Position numbers and translations under genes: made by a program. From FEN-1139 sp964396375 (GTDB lineage Bacteria; Myxococcota_A; Polyangia; Polyangiales; Polyangiaceae), in assembly GCA_964396375.1 (NCBI GenBank), contig CAYNEY010000012.1:49891-113890 (forward strand): DNA of 64,000 nucleotides, read 5' to 3'. Positions 42,589 through 51,485 of the stretch are shown piece after piece; positions within the stretch are counted from its first letter, which is position 1, and each line of letters opens with the position of its first letter. The notes below the pieces were generated by a model. The model did no database searches. It worked only from the letters and a program-made list of their open reading frames with translations, and had not been told where the DNA came from.

Positions 42589-45162
42589 ATGGCAGATTCC
42601 GTTACCTCCAGCCTGGAGGAAACGCGTGTTTGGCTCGAAGCCCGCGCGCACCGAGCCTTCCGCCCAATCCCAGCCGAAGTGATCGCCGAACACGTGCTCA
42701 AGCTCACTGAGGGTGGCGACTTCGCGGTGCGGCGTGCGGCCCTCGAGGCACTCCTCCGCCGTAGGAACAACGCTTCTACAGAAGAGCTGGTGGTGTTGCT
42801 CGGGCCGCCCCGGGCGGTTCTGGGCCGCTACGTGATCGGCCGGAAGGTGACCCGCGCCGTTCGTGGGCAGAAGACGTTGACTCGGCCCTACGTGACCACG
42901 GTCCGTGGGCTGCGCCCGCTGGTCGGTGATTGCACGTGCCCCGACTACCTGAAGGGTTCGCTCGGACTCTGCAAGCACCTCTTGACGGCATTCGCCGAGA
43001 TCTACGCGAGCGCTCGGCGCGTCACCCTAGGGATGCAGCAACCCTCACCCACTCCCCAACCCCTCGACTGGGATCCGGTGCTGCCGCTGACGGGCCCGGG
43101 CGATCGCTTGCTCGGGCTCCGCTGGACATCCTCGAAGACTCCGCCCTCGGATTTCGACCCCGCCACGCTGCGCCTCGAGACCACTGCCTGGGGCTCCCCC
43201 GAGCCACGTCGGTCGCTGCTCGAGCGACTGCTCGTTCACGTCAACCCCAGACGAAAGGACGCGAGCGCGGCCGTGCGCACTCTCTTGGAAGAAGAACGCG
43301 AGACGGTCCTCCGCTCCCTCTCCGCCCGACGCGCGTCCCTTCGGGCGCATCCCCATCTCGACACGGTCAAGCGCCCCCTCTTCCCCTATCAGCGCGAGGG
43401 TGTGGAGCGCTTCCTCGAGCGCGGTCGCCTGTTGCTCGCGGACGACATGGGCCTCGGCAAGACCACCCAGGCCATTGCTGCCTGCCACGCTCTCTTCCAC
43501 GCGCAGGTGATTCGGGGCGGGCTGGTGATCACCCCGGCGAGCCTGAAGTTGCAGTGGCTCCGGGAATGGGAGAGTGTCTCCGACGTCCCAGCCACGGTGG
43601 TGGATGGCTCGTCGAGCGAGCGCCTGGCCATCTATCGCAAGCACCGACGAGGCTTTCTGATCCTCAACTATGAGCTCCTGCTCAAGGACTTCCAACACGT
43701 GGCGCCGCTTGGTCGACAATGCGTGGTGCTCGACGAGGCCCAACGCATCAAGAACTACGCAACCAAGTCCGCCGTGACCGTGAAGGCCTTGCCCGCGGAA
43801 TATCGGCTGGTTCTGACCGGCACGCCGATGGAAAACCACTTGGAGGAGCTGGCCTCGCTCCTCGACTGGGTCGACGACCGCGCCCTTCAACCCAAGTGGC
43901 GCCTCACGGCCTGGCACATCCGCTACGGTGGGGAGGGTCATACGACCCGCCTCGGCGCACGAAACCTCGACACCTTGCGCGAGCGGCTCGCCCCGGCACT
44001 GCTACGCCGAGTGCGGAGCGAGGTTCTGACCCAACTCCCCAGGCGCACCGACACCCGCGTCCCGGTGGCCATGACCCCTGAGCAGCGGCTGGAGCACGAC
44101 GACCTCAGCCCAAGCATCGCGCGACTCGCCGCACGAGCCGCCATCCGCCCCCTCACCCAGGCCGATTTTCTGCGTCTGATGCAGCTTCTCACTACCCAGC
44201 GAATGATCGCCAATGGTCTGGGTCAGCTCCGCTTCGACGCACTCTGGCCGACCCTCTCGGGCAAAGTGCCCTCGCGAGCCCTGCGCGACGGTCTTTTTTG
44301 CCCCAAGCTCGAGGAGCTGCGCAACCTGCTCGAGTCCCTGGTGCTCGAGCAGGGGCGCAAGGTGGTGGTCTTCAGCCAATGGCGACGGATGCTCTGCCTC
44401 GCCCATTGGGCCACCTCCGATCTTCTGGCGCAGGCGGACAAGACCGCACGCTTCTTCACCGGTACCGAGAACGCCCGGACGCGCAGCGCGAACGTTGTGG
44501 AGTTCCACGACGATCCCCGGGTGGGAGTACTGTTCTTGAGCGACGCCGGTGGGGTTGGCCTCAACCTTCAACGCGCGGCGAGCGCCTGCATCAACCTCGA
44601 GCTCCCCTGGAACCCTGCGGTCCTCGAACAACGCATCGGCCGGATCTACCGGCTCGGTCAGAAGCGCCCGATCGATGTCTACAACCTGATCTCCGAGCCC
44701 AGTATCGAGAGTCGGATCGCCGGGATCGTGGGCACCAAGCAAGCCCTCTTCAAGGGGCTCTTCGATGGCACGACCAACGAGCTCAACTTCACCGAGGGCA
44801 GCGGCTTCATCGCCGAAGTGCGGCGACTCCTCGACGTCACGGTTCCTACTGCTCCCACGCTCCCGAGCGAGAGCCTTGCCACCGAGGAGGAACTCGAGGC
44901 CGAAATCGACATGAGGCCCCTCGAATCGGTCGACGGCTCCGCGGTCCGGGAGCAGACGTCGAGCCTACCTCCCCCCGCTGTCCTTCTCGACCAGCAGGCG
45001 GTGGCGCAGCTGCTCTCCCGGCTCGACGTGCGCCGCGATGATACCGGTCGCCTCACGGTGTCCGCGCCACCTGAGGTCGCCAACACCCTCGCCACCATGC
45101 TCGAATCCATGGTGCAGTTGCTTCGCGCCGGCAGCGAGGGGCAAGGTAACGGCGAGGGGTGA
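42589..45162 (+). CDS. SNF2/SWI2-family helicase with SWIM zinc finger
   Basis: 857 residues. A SWIM finger (CxCx(n)CxH: DCTCPDYLKGSLGLCKHLL, about 113-132) is followed by the SNF2 ATPase: Walker A LLADDMGLGKTTQAIAA near 283, DEAQ box VVLDEAQRIKN near 381, and GTPMENHLEELASLLDWV. The helicase C domain has KVVVFSQWRRML, LFLSDAGGVGLNLQRA and the final motif EQRIGRIYRLGQKRPIDVYNLI. Such RapA-like enzymes translocate on double-stranded DNA and displace proteins. The role in this organism is not indicated by neighbours. Confidence 0.92.
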   Translation: MADSVTSSLEETRVWLEARAHRAFRPIPAEVIAEHVLKLTEGGDFAVRRAALEALLRRRNNASTEELVVLLGPPRAVLGRYVIGRKVTRAVRGQKTLTRPYVTTVRGLRPLVGDCTCPDYLKGSLGLCKHLLTAFAEIYASARRVTLGMQQPSPTPQPLDWDPVLPLTGPGDRLLGLRWTSSKTPPSDFDPATLRLETTAWGSPEPRRSLLERLLVHVNPRRKDASAAVRTLLEEERETVLRSLSARRASLRAHPHLDTVKRPLFPYQREGVERFLERGRLLLADDMGLGKTTQAIAACHALFHAQVIRGGLVITPASLKLQWLREWESVSDVPATVVDGSSSERLAIYRKHRRGFLILNYELLLKDFQHVAPLGRQCVVLDEAQRIKNYATKSAVTVKALPAEYRLVLTGTPMENHLEELASLLDWVDDRALQPKWRLTAWHIRYGGEGHTTRLGARNLDTLRERLAPALLRRVRSEVLTQLPRRTDTRVPVAMTPEQRLEHDDLSPSIARLAARAAIRPLTQADFLRLMQLLTTQRMIANGLGQLRFDALWPTLSGKVPSRALRDGLFCPKLEELRNLLESLVLEQGRKVVVFSQWRRMLCLAHWATSDLLAQADKTARFFTGTENARTRSANVVEFHDDPRVGVLFLSDAGGVGLNLQRAASACINLELPWNPAVLEQRIGRIYRLGQKRPIDVYNLISEPSIESRIAGIVGTKQALFKGLFDGTTNELNFTEGSGFIAEVRRLLDVTVPTAPTLPSESLATEEELEAEIDMRPLESVDGSAVREQTSSLPPPAVLLDQQAVAQLLSRLDVRRDDTGRLTVSAPPEVANTLATMLESMVQLLRAGSEGQGNGEG

Positions 45163-45388
45163 CCACTGGAACGGCGAGGCGCGCCGAGCGAGTGGTGGAC
45201 GGGGTTCTCGGTACCCACGTGCCATGGCCAGCGCGGGAAGGCAGGGAGAGCGCCCGGCCGAGCGTAAGTTCAGCCCCAGAATCCAGCCGAAGTCCGGGAG
45301 ACCCGACGATCGCCCGCAGAAGCGGCATGCCACGTGCTTTCGTGCCTTGACAAACCCGCCTCGGGCGGTCAGTTTTCGCCCACCCTGA

Positions 45389-45465
<77 letters not shown>

Positions 45466-45480
45466 CTGAAGTATACGAAG

Positions 45481-45510
45481 CCCTCGCCCGGTGACCCGGA
45501 GCGGGGGTTT
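45481..45510 (+). terminator. Terminator after tRNA-fMet
   Basis: CCCTCGC (45481-45487) pairs with GCGGGGG (45501-45507) with one G-U pair, extended by an inner CCGG/CCGG helix, and is followed by TTT. It begins 15 nt after the tRNA 3' end. Confidence 0.6.
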
Positions 45511-45659
45511 CGCGCGTCTAGGCCGACGAGAACGAGTGGCAAGATCTCCGTTTTCGCCACGTACGTTCCGTCGGGTTGAGTACCCCGCGACGGGCGAACA
45601 GACGCCCCGCAGAACGCGAGGAAGCCATGAAGACCAGCAGCCAGAACACGGACACCACG

Positions 45660-46279
45660 AACGCTCCTCAAGCGGGTGGTGGGGTAACCTTCGACGCCTA
45701 CGAACGAAGCTGCCCAGGCTTCGCAGCATGGCCGCTGGCGGGCTCGGCGGCGGCCGCCGCCGACAAGGCGCCGAGACCGCTCCTCAGCTCGTCCAAGAAC
45801 TCGCGGAGCACCCGCCGGGGTTCGGTGCCGAACCCGGGAGTCGCCTGCGAGCAGCTCGGGCGCCTGAATCCGGGCGCGAAGCGCAGTCAGCGGGACGGCC
45901 TCGGCGGCATCCTCAAGACGCAGGAGGGCGTGCCCCCTGCGCAGCATCCGCTCCCATGCCTCTTTCACGGGCGCTGCGCTGCTTGCCTCGGGAACTCCGG
46001 TGTGTGCCAGCAGGAGTTCAAGCTCTCTGGCGACCGCCATCTCGTCGCCGGTGTCCCACCGTCCTCGTTATGCTTCGCCGTCCCGGCCCCGCGCTGCAGC
46101 TCACCCGAGTAGTGCTCGGCGATGACCCAGGGAAGCAGCGACAGGTAGCGCGCACGGAACGAGATCGTCGTGATGCCCGACACCCACTGGCGCTCGATCC
46201 CCTGGTCGAGCTGCCGAAGACCAAGGACGTCGAGTCCCATGATCTTGTCTCGCTCGCCTGAGTTCCAGAATGTCTGCAT
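45660..46279 (-). pseudogene. Frameshifted remnant of an unidentified gene
   Basis: The ATG at 46279 opens a convincing protein start: MQTFWNSGERDKIMGLDVLG, then LRQLDQGIERQWVSGITTIS and SLLPWVIAEHYSGELQRGAG. Coding quality stops near 46050, where the frame reads KHNEDGGTPATRW. It continues in another frame from 46040 (DTGDEMAVARELELLLAHTG, then KEAWERMLRRGHALLRLEDA). At least one single-base frameshift therefore splits it near 46045, and coding quality fades again before 45660. I do not recognise the family; position in an island with a HicA-like gene and a RIT element suggests an accessory gene. Confidence 0.5.
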
Positions 46280-46375
46280 CGTGTCCCATCACCGCCGCGG
46301 CGCACTCGCCGGGGCAGGTTGTCGAATTTTCGCAGGAAGCGGCGCTCCTGGGAACTGCGGTTGTCGCAGCTCGAT

Positions 46376-46407
46376 GAATAGCCGCTTTTGGATGAAAGCG
46401 GCTATTC
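46376..46407. repeat. Perfect 13-bp inverted repeat (hairpin)
   Basis: GAATAGCCGCTTT (46376-46388) and AAAGCGGCTATTC (46395-46407) enclose a 6-nt loop TGGATG. It lies between the HicA-like stop and the frameshifted pseudogene start, where a terminator for the leftward HicBA-like operon would sit, but no T-tract follows. It might instead be the end of a small element. Confidence 0.65.
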
Positions 46408-46518
46408 GGGCTCGCAAGCCCCCTCGAGAAGGCGCAGTGCGACCTGGAACTGCGCGCCTGGTCGGCTGCCGCGCGACACTAACCGTGTAAGGTCTGACTC
46501 GTCCGGGAAGGAGGAACG

Positions 46519-46806
46519 CTAGACGTCGACGCCGCGAGACCTGAGACGCGTTTCGTACTCGGCCCGATCTAGCGGACAGTCAACAAGCGCCAAGAAATCT
46601 GCCTTGGAGAGCTTGCACTGCTGGGCCATCTTCCCAAGCAGGAAGTCGTCTACCTCGACTTCTCCGTGGCTCACCTTGGTGAATACTGCGGTCTTTTTCT
46701 GGTCGCTGGTGCGGTAGTACGTGAAGTACGAGTGATCGCCCTCGGACTGCTCGAAGCCCTTCCTCCTGAGGGAGGAGGTCACGTCACGAGTCTTACGAGT
46801 TGTCAC
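46519..46806 (-). CDS. HicA-like toxin (mRNA interferase fold)
   Basis: 95 residues. The first half follows the HicA/YcfA dsRBD-like pattern: TTRKTRDVTSSLRRKGFEQSEGDHSYFTY, with the Gly-Asp-His-Ser where canonical HicA has GSH, then KKTAVFTKVSHGEVEV. The C-terminal 35 residues are an additional helix pair not seen in 60-residue HicA proteins. HicA toxins cleave mRNA and depend on a catalytic His, retained here in GDHSY. The ATG lies 14 nt inside the upstream gene, typical of toxin-antitoxin coupling. Confidence 0.65.
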   Translation of the reverse strand: MTTRKTRDVTSSLRRKGFEQSEGDHSYFTYYRTSDQKKTAVFTKVSHGEVEVDDFLLGKMAQQCKLSKADFLALVDCPLDRAEYETRLRSRGVDV

Positions 46807-47854
46807 TTCGAGCCTCCGCGGATACGTGCCTCAGCAGGCGACTGCGAAGGTCGAGCGCATCGGTAGCGAGTGTTTCCTCGGGTGCAAGGGCGTACTCCCC
46901 CCAGACGAACTGAATCTGGTCCTCCCAATCCTGGAGCAACTCGTCACGCGTTCGACCGCTAACTGTCAGGCCAAGCTCGGGAACGTCCGCGACGAAGTGC
47001 TGTTGCTCGTCGTCATCGAGGCGAGGGGTGAGGACGATGGGCGGGTCAAAGCGCAGCACCTTATCAGCAAGCTCCACCTCTCGGAACTCGACGGGACTGA
47101 GATCGACTGGCTCGATCGAGCGGACATCAGTCAGCCGCAGCGGCCTTCCGTCGGCATCCAGCACGAAGTGGCCGATGACTTGGAACTGTCCGCGGCGTCC
47201 GTCAAGAATGCTGTCCTCGACGTCGTCCAGGTACGAGCATTCGATCTCTCGCGACGCTGGCGGATACAGAATCCACAATCGCTTCTGCGAGAAGTCGATA
47301 CGGAGCAGTTCCCCGACAACAGCCATTTCCCGCTGCGTAGACGGACTTCGGAGCCAGGTCCCCACCTGGGTGCGATGGCGAGAGGTTAGCTCAACGGGGG
47401 AACCGTCGGATTGCCCAAGACTGAGGGCCCATCTGTCACCTCGCTTCGGAAGCATCCGATGGATCTCCTGCATGACGCGCAGGAAGTACCCATTGTCTCC
47501 CACGTGGCTCCGGGCTTGTGCGAGGTCGTCGTTGGCGACGGCTGTCCAGACTTCCGTGAACTCTGCGAGGAAGTCCGGACCTGGCGGTGCCATCGCAATT
47601 TGCGGGCGACGATCGACGAGCTGGAGCGGTAGCGCGTAGCTACCTTCCCGCGGAATCGCTAGTTCAAGGGTCAGACGTTGGCGGAAGGCCTGGTCGGGAA
47701 CAAATCGCTGTCGAACTGCTCGGTCTTCTCGGGCGGCAGCGATCAGCCAAATCGCCTGTTGCAGCCCCTGCAGCACGCGCACCAGCACCTCTGCCGGCAC
47801 CGCGTGGTCCGCGGTAACGGGGCCGGTCACCTTGAAGAGCGCTTCCGACGGCAT
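46793..47854 (-). CDS. Large HicB-like/unknown partner of the HicA-like protein
   Basis: 353 residues from the ATG at 47854 (MPSEALFKVTGPVTADHAVP); a longer frame to 48049 is unsupported. Three parts are visible: an N-terminal helical-beta region, a middle beta-barrel-like segment (VGELLRIDFSQKRLWILYPPA, then GQFQVIGHFVLDADGRPLRL), and a C-terminal part (HFVADVPELGLTVSGRTRDELLQDWEDQ) resembling the HicB antitoxin core (VxExPxLxGxxxxGxTxxEA). Canonical HicB has only 70-140 residues. It overlaps the HicA-like gene. An antitoxin role is inference. Confidence 0.6.
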   Translation of the reverse strand: MPSEALFKVTGPVTADHAVPAEVLVRVLQGLQQAIWLIAAAREDRAVRQRFVPDQAFRQRLTLELAIPREGSYALPLQLVDRRPQIAMAPPGPDFLAEFTEVWTAVANDDLAQARSHVGDNGYFLRVMQEIHRMLPKRGDRWALSLGQSDGSPVELTSRHRTQVGTWLRSPSTQREMAVVGELLRIDFSQKRLWILYPPASREIECSYLDDVEDSILDGRRGQFQVIGHFVLDADGRPLRLTDVRSIEPVDLSPVEFREVELADKVLRFDPPIVLTPRLDDDEQQHFVADVPELGLTVSGRTRDELLQDWEDQIQFVWGEYALAPEETLATDALDLRSRLLRHVSAEARSDNS

Positions 47855-48095
47855 GCCGGCAGGAGCGTGGTGCAAGCCGCTGGAATTGTCCAGGATTCCG
47901 ACGCCTCCAGCTCGCAGACACGCCCGGCCGCCTGCAATGTCGGGGGCTTGTGGAGGTGAGCCGTCCCGAAGTTCTTGGTCACCGGATGGTCCCGGGGCCA
48001 AGCTGCCCACCGGCTGGACGAGGCAGGCTAAAGGCCAGACCTCCTGCACCGTTCACCCTCCGATGCTCTCCCTCCTCGCCCGGTCCCTGGAGTTC

Positions 48096-48128
48096 GGCTT
48101 TTATGCCGAGCGCACCGTTATGCGGAGC
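48096..48128 (+). repeat. Left 33-bp inverted repeat of the RIT element
   Basis: Starts GGCTTTTATGCCGAG and ends ACCGTTATGCGGAGC; identical in reverse complement to 51453-51485. It contains two near-identical 10-mers, TTATGCCGAG (48101-48110) and TTATGCGGAG (48118-48127), probably recombinase binding sites. Confidence 0.92.
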
Positions 48129-48184
48129 TGCGAGCGAAACGGTGCGCCCGCCCGAGGAGAAGACGGGCGCACCACTCCGCATAA

Positions 48185-49186
48185 TCAGCGTCCCTTCCGC
48201 GTGGGCTTGAGCGACTCGAGCAGCTTGTCGGGTGCGCGGAAGCGGCCGCGCCGCAGATTCGGCGGCAGCACCTTCTCGATGGCATCGAGCTTCGCCTTGG
48301 GATCGGCGCGCGTGTAAATCTCGGTGGTCTGCTGAGAGGCGTGCCCGAGCCAGAGCGCGACCTTTCGAATGTCGCCGTTCGACTCCAGCGTGTGCATCGC
48401 GCAACTGTGGCGAAGGACGTGCGGAGATACGCGCTTCTTCGTGATGGACAGCTTCTTCTTCGACGCGCTCGCCACGTGCTTGTCGAGGATGTACGCGAAG
48501 CCGTCTCGCGTCAGTGGTCCGCTGCGAGCGTTGAGGAAGACCTCCTGGCTTGGGGCGTCGCCACGGATCGCGAGCCACGCGCGCAGAGCCGTGGTAGTGG
48601 TCTTCCACAGCGGCAGCACGCGCTCACGACGGCCCTTGCCGCGCACGTGAATCGCCGGCTGTGGTCGAAGGACGACCTCGTCGAGGCGCAGGCCGACCAA
48701 CTCGGAGACCCGCAACCCGGTCGCGTAGGCGAGATGCAGCATCGCGCGATCGCGCACGCCATCGCGCTCATGCGGATCCGGCGCGTCGAGCACGGCCTGC
48801 ATCTCGTCGTTCGTGAGGTAGCCCACGAGCCGCTCGTCGGTCTTCTTCATCGGAATGGCGAGCAACGCGTGGATCTGCTGCACGCAGGACGGGACGCGGT
48901 ACTCGACGAAGCGGGCGAAGGACTTGATGGCGGCCAGGCGCGCGTTGCGGGAGCGCGCGGTGTTGCCGCGGTTGGTCTCAAGGTCGTCGAGAAAGGCGAG
49001 TACGAGCGCGGAGTCGAGCTGCTCCAGCGACAGCGCTGAGGGCTGCGTGCGGAGCTTCTTGGATGCGAACGCCAAGAGGAGCTGGAAGGCGTAGGTGTAC
49101 GCGTCACAGGTGTGGGGGCTGGCGTGACGCTCTCGCGGCAGGCGCTCGCGCAGGAAGACTGCGAGGTGCGGGGCCAGCGGCGTCAT
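48185..49186 (-). CDS. ritC: RIT element tyrosine recombinase C
   Basis: 333 residues; the ATG overlaps the stop of the second recombinase as ATGA. A SAM-like core-binding domain (SPHTCDAYTYAFQLLLAFA) precedes the catalytic domain: Arg in ATGLRVSELVGLRL, Lys in VRGKGRRERVLPL, HxxR in SPHVLRHSCAMHTL, and the terminal WLGHASQQTTEIYTRAD with the tyrosine nucleophile. It acts with the two other recombinases on the element ends. Its stop codon overlaps an inverted copy of the end motif (CTCCGCATAA at 48175-48184). Confidence 0.93.
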   Translation of the reverse strand: MTPLAPHLAVFLRERLPRERHASPHTCDAYTYAFQLLLAFASKKLRTQPSALSLEQLDSALVLAFLDDLETNRGNTARSRNARLAAIKSFARFVEYRVPSCVQQIHALLAIPMKKTDERLVGYLTNDEMQAVLDAPDPHERDGVRDRAMLHLAYATGLRVSELVGLRLDEVVLRPQPAIHVRGKGRRERVLPLWKTTTTALRAWLAIRGDAPSQEVFLNARSGPLTRDGFAYILDKHVASASKKKLSITKKRVSPHVLRHSCAMHTLESNGDIRKVALWLGHASQQTTEIYTRADPKAKLDAIEKVLPPNLRRGRFRAPDKLLESLKPTRKGR

Positions 49187-50094
49187 CGCGCACCTCCCAC
49201 GGCCAACGCCTCACTGCGCCTCGCGATGTCGGACAGCAGCGCAGGCGTCGCTTGCATGTACCAGTATGTGGCGGCGATCTTCCCGTGACCGAGATACGTG
49301 CTGAGCGCCAGCATGTGCCTCGAGACCGCCTCGCCGTTGCCCTCGCATTGCTCGAGGGCGCGAACGGCGAAGGTGTGGCGAAGATCATGAACTCGCGGCC
49401 CGCGCTGGCCGGGGCCTGGGTGGAGGCCGATGCCCCGTGCCAACTTGAGGAATGTGGCGTTCGCCGTCCAGTACTGCAACGCGACGCCGTTGGTGGAGAC
49501 GAACAGCGCGTCGTCGTCGCATGCGAACTTCGCTCGGTCCTTGATGTACACGTCGAGTACGCGTCGTGTAGAGTTGTGCAGTGGGACGAGGCGACTCTTG
49601 TTGAACTTCGTCTTCTGAATCACAAGCCCCTCATCGGTGACGTCGGCGAGTCGGAGCCTGAGGGCCTCGGAGATGCGCATCCCGGTGGCGGCGATGAGCC
49701 CGAACAGCGTCGAGTACACCTTGGGCCGCAGAGAGCTACGCGGCCCAAGCTTGCTCGCCGCATTGAGCAACGAGCCGATCTCCTCGGGCGTATAGATGTA
49801 GGGTGTGCGACGTGGCGCCCGAGAGCCGAATGCGCCGGACGGAGGGACTTCATGGCGGGGATCTTCGGCGCGCATCAGCCAGGCGAACCGGCGGACCACG
49901 CCAAGTCGAACTTGTCGCGTGCTCAACGCACTCACGCTGCCCGCCCACTCGAGCGCGGTCGTGGCGACAACGAACTCCTCGCCACGGGACTCGGCATAGC
50001 GAGCGAAGCTGCGCAGCAGCTTCCCCTGCTGCTGGTAGAGGTAGCCCGTCGCCCGGTGCATGGCGATGTGGCGATCGACGATGTCGCTCAACAT
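49183..50094 (-). CDS. ritB: RIT element tyrosine recombinase B
   Basis: 303 residues from the ATG at 50094, which overlaps the stop of the first recombinase by 7 nt. Catalytic residues: Arg in ATGMRISEALRLRL, Lys in QKTKFNKSRLVPL, HxxR in VHDLRHTFAVRAL, His in STYLGHGKIAATYWYM and the Tyr after it. The N-terminal part is a helical core-binding domain. It is the middle gene of the trio. Confidence 0.92.
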   Translation of the reverse strand: MLSDIVDRHIAMHRATGYLYQQQGKLLRSFARYAESRGEEFVVATTALEWAGSVSALSTRQVRLGVVRRFAWLMRAEDPRHEVPPSGAFGSRAPRRTPYIYTPEEIGSLLNAASKLGPRSSLRPKVYSTLFGLIAATGMRISEALRLRLADVTDEGLVIQKTKFNKSRLVPLHNSTRRVLDVYIKDRAKFACDDDALFVSTNGVALQYWTANATFLKLARGIGLHPGPGQRGPRVHDLRHTFAVRALEQCEGNGEAVSRHMLALSTYLGHGKIAATYWYMQATPALLSDIARRSEALAVGGAR

Positions 50095-51335
50095 GCGGCA
50101 CCTCCGGGCCAAGGCTGCGTCACCTGCTGCAGCATCGCGATGTCGACCTTGGCGTAGATGGCCGTCGTGTCTGGAGAACGATGGCGCAGAACCGCCGCGA
50201 TGATATCGAGCGCCCCTCCAGCGCGGAGCATCGCTGTCGCCGCCGAGTGGCGGAGCAGATGCGCTCCGCCACTCGGTGCGTCCTCTATGCCTGCGCGCGC
50301 GAGCGCGCTGCGAACGATGGTCGATATGCCAACCGAGGACGCAAACCCTCGCAGCGGCGCTTTGGCCCTGATGAAGAGACGCTCGGTGCTGACGCGTGGC
50401 CGTCCATGCCTGAGGTACGCGAGCACAGCGTCGCCAACCTCTTGGGGGAGCGGCAACCGAGACTCGCTGCGGCCTTTTCCGCCTACGCGAAGGGTGCCAG
50501 CACGCCAGTCAATGTCGTCGAGCGTCATGGCGACGATGTCGGAGCCGCGAAGGCCGAGGCGTGCGAGCAAGAGGAGGATCGCTCGATCACGGAGACCGGT
50601 CGTCGTTGTCAGATCACAGCTCGTCACAACGCGGTCGACCTCGGATGCCTCGATGTACTTGGGCAGCGAGGAGAGCCGCCACTTGGGGAGCGTCGGCACG
50701 CAGTGTTGCACGCCATCGCTGACCCTTCCTTCGACAACGAGGTAGCGAAGGAAGGAGCGAAGTGCCGTAACCGTCAAGCGCGCCTTTCCGCGCGTCGTCC
50801 GTCCAAGGTGCTCAACGACGTATGCGCGCACGGCGCTGATCGTGTAGCTACGCGGGTCCTCGCCCAGCGTCTCGACGAATGGCTGCAGCATCCGGCGATA
50901 GATGCGCGCGCTGGTAAGGGTGAGACCTCGGTGGTGGAGCATCCACGCCGCGAACTCCTCAAGGATCGGCGCGAACTTCGGCGACGGCGTCAGCGCTGGA
51001 GCCATCACGCCGGTTGCACGCAGGTACTTGAACAGCAGTTTCAATCCATACGACTCATGGCCGAACGTGCCCTTGTTGTCCCTGAAGCACTTGCAGCGCG
51101 GCAGGTGCTGGCGCCTGAAGCGCTGGACGAGGTCCTCGTCCCAAGCGCGAATATCGACGTTGCGACGATCGGCCCACCATGCGAGATGCTCCGCGGCGCG
51201 GAGGTAGCCGCGAACGGTGAGGTGCGCGTAGCCCGCCTCGGTGAGGGCGGTCTCGAAGCCATCGAGGTAGGGGCCGACACAGGTCTCGCGCATTTGAGCG
51301 ATCCTCGTGGGCCGTCTGTAGTGATCGGTAATCAT
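50088..51335 (-). CDS. ritA: RIT element tyrosine recombinase A
   Basis: 415 residues from the ATG at 51335, preceded by a strong AAGGAG box 4 nt upstream. It is the longest of the three, with an extra N-terminal domain containing a Cys pair (LPRCKCFRDNKGTFGHES). Catalytic residues: Arg in RLGLRGSDIVAMTL, Lys in VGGKGRSESRLPL, HxxR in AHLLRHSAATAML, His in VLRHRSPDTTAIYAKVD and the Tyr within it. First gene of the operon, about 120 bp from the right inverted repeat. Confidence 0.93.
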   Translation of the reverse strand: MITDHYRRPTRIAQMRETCVGPYLDGFETALTEAGYAHLTVRGYLRAAEHLAWWADRRNVDIRAWDEDLVQRFRRQHLPRCKCFRDNKGTFGHESYGLKLLFKYLRATGVMAPALTPSPKFAPILEEFAAWMLHHRGLTLTSARIYRRMLQPFVETLGEDPRSYTISAVRAYVVEHLGRTTRGKARLTVTALRSFLRYLVVEGRVSDGVQHCVPTLPKWRLSSLPKYIEASEVDRVVTSCDLTTTTGLRDRAILLLLARLGLRGSDIVAMTLDDIDWRAGTLRVGGKGRSESRLPLPQEVGDAVLAYLRHGRPRVSTERLFIRAKAPLRGFASSVGISTIVRSALARAGIEDAPSGGAHLLRHSAATAMLRAGGALDIIAAVLRHRSPDTTAIYAKVDIAMLQQVTQPWPGGAAC

Positions 51336-51452
51336 GGGTCTCCTTAGGGCCCGCCGACATGGCGGGTACCGAAGGAGGACCACGATTATGTGGAGTTGGC
51401 GAAAAGGCTCACGGCACCATCACCAAGGGGGCGCAGCCATCCATCGCTCCTG

Positions 51453-51485
51453 GCTCCGCATAACGGTGCGCTCGGCATAAAAGCC
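51453..51485 (-). repeat. Right 33-bp inverted repeat of the RIT element
   Basis: Exact reverse complement of the left repeat. A further inverted TTATGCGGTG (51487-51496) follows immediately outside, then CCATAACGG (51500-51510 region), so the functional end might extend slightly beyond the perfect repeat. Confidence 0.92.

Larger units (their letters stand above)
48096..51485 (-). mobile_element. RIT element (recombinase in trio)
   Basis: Three tyrosine recombinase genes in tandem, each overlapping the next, are enclosed by perfect 33-bp inverted repeats at 48096-48128 and 51453-51485. This matches the described RIT (recombinase in trio) class of elements, whose three recombinases A, B and C always occur in this order. 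No cargo gene lies inside. All three reading frames and both ends look intact, so the element may be functional. It separates the HicBA-like pair from a damaged secreted-protein gene. Confidence 0.88.

Noticed and set aside
49063..51347. Long plus-strand frames (364 and 514 codons) opposite the RIT recombinases
   Set aside because: Antisense to three well-supported recombinase genes; no motifs and Arg/Ala-rich composition.
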